Assembly: GCF_951793255.1 (NCBI RefSeq)
Contig: NZ_OX636706.1
Coordinates: forward strand, 451,001 to 515,000
Length of the DNA: 64,000 bases
Direction of reading: 5' to 3'
DNA from: Desulfovibrio piger
GTDB lineage: Bacteria; Desulfobacterota; Desulfovibrionia; Desulfovibrionales; Desulfovibrionaceae
The notes under the pieces were generated by a model. It did not search any database. It saw only the letters and a list, made by a program, of their open reading frames with translations, and had not been told where the DNA came from. Each line of letters starts with the position of its first letter. Position 1 is the stretch's first letter. Of the stretch, positions 57,396-64,000 are shown piece by piece. Both the position numbers and the translations under genes were made by a program.

Positions 57396-58469
57396 ATGGG
57401 CAAGAGCCCTTCCTCGCCGCGTCCTTTTTCCGCCCCGCGTTACGCCCTGACCCTGCTGGCCGTGCTGCTGGCCTGGACGGGCCTGTATGTATCCATCCAG
57501 CCGCTGGCCACCTGGCTGACCTTCGACCTGCTCTCCCTGACGCCCGGCGGGGCCCCGGGCCTGGCCCTGGAATTCTTCCTCTATGACAGCGCCAAGATCC
57601 TGCTCCTGCTGGTGCTGATGGTCTATTGCATCGGCTGGCTGCGGGCCGGGCTGCATGTGGAGCGGGTACGCGACTATCTTTCCGGCAAGGGCCGGGGCAT
57701 CGGCTATCTGCTGGGGGCCACGTTCGGCGCCATCACGCCCTTCTGTTCCTGCTCCAGCATCCCGCTCTTCCTGGGCTTCACCATGGCCCGCATCCCGCTG
57801 GGCATCACCATGGCCTTCCTCATCACCTCGCCGCTCATCAACGAGATCGCCGTGGTCCTGCTCTGGGGCCTGCTGGGCTGGAAGTTCACCGTGGTCTATG
57901 TGGTCGTCGGCATGGCGGCCGGTATGCTGGGCGGCTGGCTGCTGGATCTGCTCCGCGCCGAACGCTGGTTGCAGCCCTTCCTGCGCGGCATGCTGGGGGT
58001 CTCCGGCCAGGCGGCGCGGGATGAACGCAACACCCGCCTGGGGCTGGAAGAACGGCACCGTTTCGCCTGGGACGAGATGACCGGCATCTTCCGCCGCGTC
58101 TGGCGCTGGGTCATTATCGGCGTGGGTCTGGGGGCGCTCCTGCACGGCTTTGTGCCGCAGGACTGGTTTGCCGCCCATCTGGGCCAGGGGCAGTGGTGGT
58201 CCGTCCCGGTGGCCGTCCTGGTGGGCATCCCCCTGTACAGCAATGTCACGGGCGTGGTGCCCATCATGGAGAGCCTGCTGCTCAAGGGCCTGCCCGTGGG
58301 CACCACCCTGGCCTTCTGCATGAGCACGGTGGCCGCCAGCCTGCCCGAGATGCTCATGCTCAAGCAGGTCATGCGCTGGCAGCTGCTGGCCCTTTTCCTG
58401 GGCCTGTTGCTGGTCATATTCACCCTGGTGGGCTGGCTGTTCAACAGCCTGCAGCTCACGCTGTTCTAA
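57396..58469 (+). CDS. ArsP/YraQ-type permease (DUF318)
   Basis: 357 aa, about eight to ten transmembrane segments. Family signature FGAITPFCSCSSIPLFLGFTMARIPLG and the second repeat PLYSNVTGVVPIMESLLLKGLPVGTTLAF. The FCSCSS cysteines are those thought to bind trivalent arsenicals or metals in ArsP-like exporters. Cytoplasmic loop at about 185-235. Cotranscribed with arsR and trx-like genes. Confidence 0.9.
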   Translation: MGKSPSSPRPFSAPRYALTLLAVLLAWTGLYVSIQPLATWLTFDLLSLTPGGAPGLALEFFLYDSAKILLLLVLMVYCIGWLRAGLHVERVRDYLSGKGRGIGYLLGATFGAITPFCSCSSIPLFLGFTMARIPLGITMAFLITSPLINEIAVVLLWGLLGWKFTVVYVVVGMAAGMLGGWLLDLLRAERWLQPFLRGMLGVSGQAARDERNTRLGLEERHRFAWDEMTGIFRRVWRWVIIGVGLGALLHGFVPQDWFAAHLGQGQWWSVPVAVLVGIPLYSNVTGVVPIMESLLLKGLPVGTTLAFCMSTVAASLPEMLMLKQVMRWQLLALFLGLLLVIFTLVGWLFNSLQLTLF

Positions 58470-58641
58470 CGTAAAGCGGACCCGTGCCTCATGCCGCACG
58501 GGCCTTTGCTCCGGCATCACAACGGTCACGGCAGGGGCAAAGCAGGGGGCGTACACGTCCTCCCCGCATCGTAGCGGAGGGCAGCCCCACCCATCCCGCC
58601 CTGCCGCTTCCTCTCAATATCCTGCCAAAGGAGGCAGCATC

Positions 58642-58875
58642 ATGATCATCAAAGTCCTTGGTCCCGGTTGCTCCAAATGTGTCGAAGCGTACGAGATCGT
58701 CAGCAAGGCGGTGGCCGCTTCCGGCAGCGACGCCACGGTGGAAAAAATCACCGACCTGCGGGAGATCATGGCCTTGGGCGTGCTGGCCACCCCTGCGGTG
58801 GTCATCGATGGCGGCATCATGTGCACGGGGCGCGTCCCCAGTGCGGAAGAAGTCCGGGGCTGGCTCGGCGCCTAG
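58642..58875 (+). CDS. thioredoxin-like redox-active disulfide protein
   Basis: 77 aa: MIIKVLGPGCSKCVEAYEIV with the CSKC site (10-13), ATPAVVIDGGIMCTGRVPSAEEV cis-Pro loop. This small protein type accompanies ArsR and DUF318 permeases and probably hands thiols or metals to the permease. ATG preceded by AAAGGAGGCAGC; 172 bp after the permease. Confidence 0.9.
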   Translation: MIIKVLGPGCSKCVEAYEIVSKAVAASGSDATVEKITDLREIMALGVLATPAVVIDGGIMCTGRVPSAEEVRGWLGA

Positions 58876-59287
58876 CCTTTCGGCGGTCGCGCCATACCAC
58901 GGGAAATGACGGTCGCGCAGTACCGGCGATGTCTGGTCTGCGCGACCTGTGCTGCAACCGTGCCAAGATACCGGGCCGGGTGGCGGATGCCCTTCCTGCC
59001 TTCAACCTGATCCCATGCCCGGCCCGCCTTTCTCTCCGTCCCCCCCGGACAGATCCCCGTCCTCACGTCTGGGGTCGGCAGTTACAAAAAGAGGACTTCC
59101 TTTCCCGCTCCCCGGCCTTGTGGAGCGCGCACGTCCCATGGCCCGCCCCGGCCATACCTCCCTTTCCTCCGTGCCCATAGCCCCCTCGCTTCCTGTCATC
59201 CCGGGCAGGGACAGCCAATGCCGCAGGAGCATTGCTCCGGCCGGAAAAGCCGTCTATACTGGCGGCAAACATCATGGGAGGTCATCC
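58876..59287 (+). other. gap with hairpin, no gene
   Basis: A perfect 10-bp stem GGTCGCGCAG/CTGCGCGACC (about 58911-58946) is the only marked structure; no T run follows. No reading frame has coding character. CCGTCTATACTGG (about 59250) could hold a -10 (TATACT) for the next gene. Confidence 0.4.
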
Positions 59288-59701
59288 ATGCCGAAACTGC
59301 GTCTTCTGCTTTGCTGTCTGGCCCTGCTCTTTCTGGCGGCCCCGGCCATGGCCGAAGAAGATGAGCTGGCCCCGGGCTTCGATCGCTGCATGGAACAGAG
59401 CGGCGGCGTCACCACAGAGATGCTGGGTTGTCTGCAGCAGGCCTACGAGTACTGGGACGCCCGGCTCAATGCCAATTACAAAAAGGCCCGGCAGGCCTGC
59501 AAAAGCTCCAGTGATCCCAAGGCCTGCTCGGACAAGCTACTCAAAGGCCAGCGGGCCTGGGTCCAGTACAAGGAAGCTTTCACCGATCTGGTGCAGCTGC
59601 CCAACGAAGGCGGCAGTATGGCCCGTCTGAATTCCATGAGCTTTTTGACCGGAGAGACCCGCAAACAAGCCCTGCTGCTGGGACAGATCGCCGGAGAATA
59701 G
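59288..59701 (+). CDS. LprI-like secreted protein (DUF1311)
   Basis: 137 aa from the ATG at 59288, with GGGAGGTCATCC ahead. Signal peptide MPKLRLLLCCLALLFLAAPAMA (cleaved after AMA). Mature: RCMEQSGGVTTEMLGCLQQAYEYWDARLNANYKKARQAC... RAWVQYKEAF, the LprI pattern with four conserved Cys (two disulfides). LprI-type proteins inhibit lysozyme; the role here is not proven. Confidence 0.85.
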   Translation: MPKLRLLLCCLALLFLAAPAMAEEDELAPGFDRCMEQSGGVTTEMLGCLQQAYEYWDARLNANYKKARQACKSSSDPKACSDKLLKGQRAWVQYKEAFTDLVQLPNEGGSMARLNSMSFLTGETRKQALLLGQIAGE

Positions 59702-59765
59702 GCAGCCTCCGGGCCGTGAGGTCTGGAAAAATGCGTGTCTGTCCTGCCCAAGACCGGCACAGCCT

Positions 59766-59938
59766 GCGTCATAATCATGCCCTTGGAAGTCCGCTCCCGG
59801 CCCGATCCGGGCTGTCAGCGAACCCCTTGGGGATGCGCCCCGCTCCCGGCCCCGCCGGGTCCCTTCCGCAACTCTATTGTCCTCTCCTGTGCCTTTTCCC
59901 AGGGCCTCTGCCTGCGCGGAGGCCTTTTTCATATCTCC
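59766..59938 (+). ncRNA. possible structured small RNA
   Basis: CATAAT (59770-59775) could start an RNA near 59782. The region folds into stacked GC hairpins (CCCGG/CCGGG; CCCC/GGGG; CCCGGC/GCCGGG), enclosed by GGAAG/CTTCC, and ends in GGCCTC/GAGGCC followed by TTTTT (about 59914-59938). No protein frame fits. About 155 nt, so a 6S-like or other sRNA is possible; the terminator could also simply serve the LprI gene. Confidence 0.3.
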
Positions 59939-60062
59939 AGTATAGGGGCTCTTTTTCCTGATGCTGCTGTTCCCCCCCTCTGTTTTCAACACTCCCTCCC
60001 CCGCAACAGGGCGCGTCAGCCATCCAAAAAGCTTCCGCTGCCTCCGCCGCCTTGCCTGAAAC

Positions 60063-60096
60063 AAAAAAATCCCCTGCCGCTCAAAAGCGACAGGGG
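60063..60096 (-). terminator. terminator of diaminopimelate dehydrogenase gene
   Basis: CCCCTGCCGCT/AGCGACAGGGG stem with an A run on its left (T run in the leftward RNA), 28 bp from the stop codon. Confidence 0.88.
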
Positions 60097-60123
60097 ACAA
60101 AGAGTCGAACCGCTTATGGCCCG

Positions 60124-61047
60124 TTAGACCATGCGGGAGATGATGTCCATGCGTTCACCGCGCAGCATGGCGATGGGCGGCACTTCGATGAGCGTATGGC
60201 AGCCGGCCTGCAGGCGGGTCGTGGCGCGAGCGCAGGAGACCAGCACCTGAGCGGTCAGGGCCGGGTTGTTGATGCGCATGTCGAACTTGAGGATCTGGTT
60301 GTCGGTCATGCCGGAGGCACCGGTGCGCTCCATGAGCACGCCGTGGGACTGGTCGGCCACGAAAGCCAGTTCTTCGCGGTCGCGGCACTGGCGCACGTCC
60401 AGCGGATCGTGGGCGAAGTAATCGTCGGCCTTGATGCGGGCCGTCACGTCAGCCAGATTTTCACCTTCTTCCAGCACCACATAGACCAGGCGCGAATGGC
60501 GACCGCCACCCACGGGGATGGTGATGGACACGGCATCGGCCACGCCCTTGATGGCGCGGGCAGCCACGGAATGGCCCATGGAACGGCCACGGCCAAAGTT
60601 GGTGAAGGTGGTGCCGCGGGGCACCATGGCTTCGAACAGGGCGCGCAGCACGGAGTCCGTGCCGGGGTCCCAGCCGGCGGCCGTGATGCTGACGCTGTTA
60701 CCGGCCTTGGCGGCGGCATCCAGACGGGCCACGGTGGCGGGGATCTCGGTGTGGATGTCGAAGCTGTCCACACAATTGTAACCCTGCTTCAGAAAAGCTT
60801 CCGCCGTTTCCGGGATGCTGCGCGAAGGCCCGCACAGGGCGATGACGTCGGGGCGGCCCTGGGCAGCTTCCAGGCTGGCCAGATCGGCAAATTCGGGCAG
60901 GCCACGCAGGGCATGGCTCTGCGTGCCCAGGGATTCGGCACGGCGGATCACGCCGAGGCACTGGCAATCAGGGGCGGCAAGGGCCGCTTCCACCACACGG
61001 GTACCGATATTGCCGAGACTGTGGACGGCGAGAGTAAACTTTTTCAT
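60124..61047 (-). CDS. ddh: meso-diaminopimelate dehydrogenase
   Basis: 307 aa from the ATG at 61047 (AAGGA 6 bp upstream). NADP site LAVHSLGNIGTRVVEAAL, CVDSFDIHTEIP, ITAAGWDPGTDSVLRALFEAM, FGRGRSMGHSVAARAIKGV. Reductive amination of tetrahydrodipicolinate gives meso-DAP in one step, bypassing the succinylase route; used by several Desulfovibrio-like anaerobes. It has its own leftward unit. Confidence 0.93.
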   Translation of the reverse strand: MKKFTLAVHSLGNIGTRVVEAALAAPDCQCLGVIRRAESLGTQSHALRGLPEFADLASLEAAQGRPDVIALCGPSRSIPETAEAFLKQGYNCVDSFDIHTEIPATVARLDAAAKAGNSVSITAAGWDPGTDSVLRALFEAMVPRGTTFTNFGRGRSMGHSVAARAIKGVADAVSITIPVGGGRHSRLVYVVLEEGENLADVTARIKADDYFAHDPLDVRQCRDREELAFVADQSHGVLMERTGASGMTDNQILKFDMRINNPALTAQVLVSCARATTRLQAGCHTLIEVPPIAMLRGERMDIISRMV

Positions 61048-61394
61048 ATGCATTCCTTTGGCAAAAAACCGGGAGCGGCCTCCTGGCCACTCGCAAGACA
61101 TTCCTGACTTGGTCAGTAGGCCATTTTTTTAGATGTAAGTGCCGCCCGTCGTCAAGGGCATGCTGTCTCCCCGCTCTACAGGCAAAAAGAAAACCTCCGG
61201 CTCCCGAATGCCGCGCCCCCCAGGCGCTTCTTTTGCCGATCCCCTCTTTCCGCAAAGGCGAAAACTTACCGCACACATCGCGCAATATCTATTTCAACCT
61301 CCCGCAACCCTTGATTTTTCGAAAAGCAACCCAAAGTTGCCCGATTGCAACCGATAATGGGTTGCCTGCTGCGAGCAAGTATGATTAGGTAAAA

Positions 61395-61410
61395 ATTCCC
61401 ATTTGGGAAT
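61395..61410. promoter_or_regulatory. palindrome upstream of small periplasmic gene
   Basis: ATTCCCA-TT-TGGGAAT, just after a -10-like TATGAT (61380-61385). Operator or leader hairpin. Several GCAACC copies lie just upstream (61308-61362). Confidence 0.45.
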
Positions 61411-61448
61411 CAACCGACAGCACCGCTGTCCAACGCATCGAGGTATGT

Positions 61449-61709
61449 ATGAAAAAACTTTGGCTCCTGCTGGCCTGCGCCCTGCTCCTGTCCACCACCT
61501 CCCTCGCGTCGGCTGCCTGCTCTCCTGAGGAAGCTCAGAAGAAAGCCAACGAATTCGCTGCCGCCGTCCAGAAAAAATCCCAGGCTGACCCCCAGGGCTA
61601 CGCCAAGATCATGCAGGAACTGCAGCCCCAACTGCTGAAACTCCAGCAGGAACAGAATCTGGAAAATATGTGCAAGTTCTATGATGATGCGCTGGAAAAG
61701 CTGAAGTAG
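61449..61709 (+). CDS. small secreted helical protein
   Basis: 86 aa. Signal peptide MKKLWLLLACALLLSTTSLASA, mature ACSPEEAQKKANEFAAAV then helices to the end, with Cys at CSPEE and MCKFYDD, a probable disulfide. A perfect terminator follows. Similar small CxxEEA...C proteins occur in Desulfovibrio; role unknown. Confidence 0.75.
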   Translation: MKKLWLLLACALLLSTTSLASAACSPEEAQKKANEFAAAVQKKSQADPQGYAKIMQELQPQLLKLQQEQNLENMCKFYDDALEKLK

Positions 61710-61722
61710 ATCTTGCCTGCCG

Positions 61723-61752
61723 AAGAGGTGGCCTTGCGCCACCTCTTTTTTT
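61723..61752 (+). terminator. intrinsic terminator
   Basis: AAGAGGTGGC-CTTGC-GCCACCTCTT then five more T. Confidence 0.93.
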
Positions 61753-61773
61753 CTCCTCTCCGCAATCTTTCCT

Positions 61774-62313
61774 ATGAAAAACGCACGGATCCGACTTGGG
61801 CAGGAGATCCTGCGCCGACGCAAAGCCATGGGCATAACGCAGGAAGAACTGGCCTCCCGTATGGGTGTTTCGCGCCAGTCCGTTGCCAAATGGGAAACAG
61901 GCCTGTCGTCCCCGGACATCGACCGGCTTGCCCTGCTGCGGGACATGCTGCAGACGAGTCTTGATGAACTCATCGCTCCCGCAGGCCGGGAGCTCATTCC
62001 CGAACCTGTCCCTCCTGCGGAAGACAGCGTGCGCCCGGCACCTGCCGGGCCCGTGCGCAACCTCCGGCTCCTTCCCCTGATCCTGGGCACGCTGCTGTTC
62101 TGCTGCGGCCTGGGCGGGTTGGCGGCCCTGTGGGTACTCTCCCGCTTGCATCCTGTCCGTCTCGTGGACTGGGATGGCTCCTTGCATACAGGCCTGGAAG
62201 GGTACCTGATGACGACCGGCCTCTGGCCTGTCCTGCTGCTGGCCTGCATCCTGCTTGGCTGCGGCAGCCTTACGCTGCTTTATCTGTGGGGCACGCGCAG
62301 AAAAAACAGCTGA
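61774..62313 (+). CDS. XRE-family regulator with two membrane helices
   Basis: 179 aa. HTH at residues 8-62 (LGQEILRRRKAMGITQEELASRMGVSRQSVAKWETGLSSPDIDRL), Pro-rich linker (about 72-95), then transmembrane helices at about 100-122 and 148-170 separated by a short outer loop (VDWDGSLHTGLEGYLMTTG). A membrane-tethered regulator, perhaps answering envelope signals. The ribosome site is poor (only CTTTCCT before ATG), so start uncertain. Confidence 0.8.
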   Translation: MKNARIRLGQEILRRRKAMGITQEELASRMGVSRQSVAKWETGLSSPDIDRLALLRDMLQTSLDELIAPAGRELIPEPVPPAEDSVRPAPAGPVRNLRLLPLILGTLLFCCGLGGLAALWVLSRLHPVRLVDWDGSLHTGLEGYLMTTGLWPVLLLACILLGCGSLTLLYLWGTRRKNS

Positions 62314-62926
62314 CCCCGGCAGCGCTGTGCCAGCAGGGCTGTGCCTGTCCGTCATCCTGTGCGACGATGGCAACACACTGTGATGCATGCCTAGGAGCGC
62401 CAGCCTCATGCGCTCTCTGGTAGCGTCTTGAATGAAGGCTCTGCGAAACGCATGCCCCTGCATTCCCCCATGAGCAGAACCATCTGAAACGACAACGATA
62501 CGCCGATCTCCGAGCTGCACTCCCCAAAACACATGGCAGATCTGCGAGGCGTACAGCCCCTAAAAAAGGGCAGGGAATCCTCAGCACAGGCGCCCAGCGC
62601 TCACGGCTCACATAGCGGAAAGCCTGCACCAGTTGGCAAGGCTGCCCCCGGGATAGCCTCTGCCTCGCCCCAGCTATTCCTTTTCGCTCCTTTCCGCCAA
62701 CGCCTTCTGCCCTCAAAAGGCATAGATTTTCATGCTGCCCGGGTACAGAGCTTCGGAGATGGGAGCCGCCTGCTCTTCTTCACAGGCTCTTCCATTCTCG
62801 CACAGGCCCAGCGGCAAAAGTTTTTGGAAGGGAGGGGCGCGGGGAGGGAGAACCTTTTTCCAAAAAGGTTTCCCTCCCCCCACGCTGTTCTCTCTTCAAA
62901 TCTCCAGACGCCTGCCGTCCCCGAAA
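62314..62926. other. gap before rRNA operon end
   Basis: No secure gene. Leftward frames (for example MFWGVQLGDRRIVVVSDGSA... from 62532) have some coding character but are short and overlap; a decayed gene is possible. A large imperfect inverted repeat (62841-62880: GGGGAGGG, AACCTTTTT / AAAAAGGTT, CCCTCCCC) is the main structure and recalls dispersed intergenic repeats. Confidence 0.4.
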
Positions 62927-62992
62927 CAAAAAAATCCCCGGCGGAGCGGGGATAAAAAAAGACCCCCTCGCGCTGAGAGCTGCAAGGGGGTC
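62927..62992 (-). terminator. tandem terminators of the rRNA operon
   Basis: Leftward: GACCCCCT/AGGGGGTC stem (62961-62992) with a T run, then ATCCCC/GGGGAT stem (62934-62953) with a second T run. Placed 11 bp after the 5S gene. Confidence 0.9.
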
Positions 62993-63002
62993 TCGAACAA
63001 TC

Positions 63003-63117
63003 TTTGGCAGCGGCCTACTTTCCCACATGACGTTATGCAGTATCATCGGCGATGGAGAGCTTAACTTCCGAGTTCGGAATGGGGTCGGGTGTACCCTCTC
63101 CTCTATGGCTACCAAAG
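63003..63117 (-). rRNA. rrf: 5S ribosomal RNA
   Basis: About 115 nt. Leftward sequence begins TTTGGTAGCCATAGAGGAG, contains the conserved CCCGACCCCATTCCGAACTC and GAAGTTAAGC segments and closes with GGGAAAGTAGGCCGCTGCCA, pairing with the start. Ends accurate to a few bases. Confidence 0.95.
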
Positions 63118-63164
63118 AAATTTGGTAAATTTATTGAAATAGGGTGGAAGGATTTTTTCGAGAA

Positions 63165-64000
<836 letters not shown>

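Noticed and set aside
62270..62716. Leftward frames near 62.3-62.7 kb as a transposase remnant
   Set aside because: No catalytic motif, terminal repeats or family I recognise; kept only as a note in the gap entry.

Overview
The window is a GC-rich bacterial chromosome segment, most likely from a Desulfovibrio-type sulfate reducer (Desulfovibrionaceae). That assignment is an inference from protein style, base composition and the mix of strict-anaerobe genes; no 16S gene is present. Roughly two thirds of it (about 1 to 42,895) is a Mu-like transposable prophage whose left end lies outside the window. The rest is host chromosome ending in an rRNA operon (5S and the 3' part of 23S, minus strand).

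Prophage layout: a leftward early operon (8,026 down to 25 and beyond) encodes a Ner-like regulator, small unknown proteins, the MuA-type DDE transposase, the MuB-type ATPase, Gam, a GemA/gp16-type protein and a phage HU. It diverges from a rightward, AT-rich block with a Cro/C1-type repressor and an unrecognised two-gene cargo, one soluble and one four-helix membrane protein (8,851-10,309). A Mor/C-type activator (10,476) precedes the late genes, which all run rightward: lysis (holin, transglycosylase, nested spanins), small and large terminase, portal, F-type head protein with a C-terminal nuclease-like domain, protease/scaffold, lambda-type decoration and capsid proteins, contractile tail, baseplate and fibres. 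Three near-identical late promoters (10,847; 19,112; 32,605) carry the same 25-bp activator-site candidate and a -10 box 41-42 bp downstream. Each -10 box sits in the loop of an inverted repeat.

The most striking part is the tail-fibre locus. The fibre gene (36,819-37,517) is followed by three promoterless alternative C-terminal cassettes, one on + and two on -. All four C-termini start at a 16-bp repeat (two direct, two inverted) that keeps the reading frame, and a tyrosine recombinase is encoded 1.6 kb downstream. This looks like a shufflon that replaces the Gin/G-segment switch of Mu. The right end also carries a macro-domain protein and a com-like zinc protein overlapping a cytosine-C5 methyltransferase, followed by a second DNA methyltransferase: a Mu com-mom module with swapped modification enzymes. 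A structured RNA resembling C4 antisense RNA precedes a Rha-family gene and is complementary to its ribosome binding site.

Host region: an inner-membrane-anchored Pro/Ala-rich protein, a CstA-family transporter, thiD, truA, a lipoprotein, a five-gene set for an activated surface sugar (HAD phosphatase, hexapeptide acyltransferase, KdsB-like cytidylyltransferase, NAD epimerase, HpcH/HpaI aldolase), an FMN alpha-hydroxyacid dehydrogenase, a ferredoxin-nitroreductase fusion, an arsR-permease-thioredoxin operon, an LprI-like protein, meso-diaminopimelate dehydrogenase, a small periplasmic protein, an XRE membrane regulator and the 3' end of the rRNA operon.
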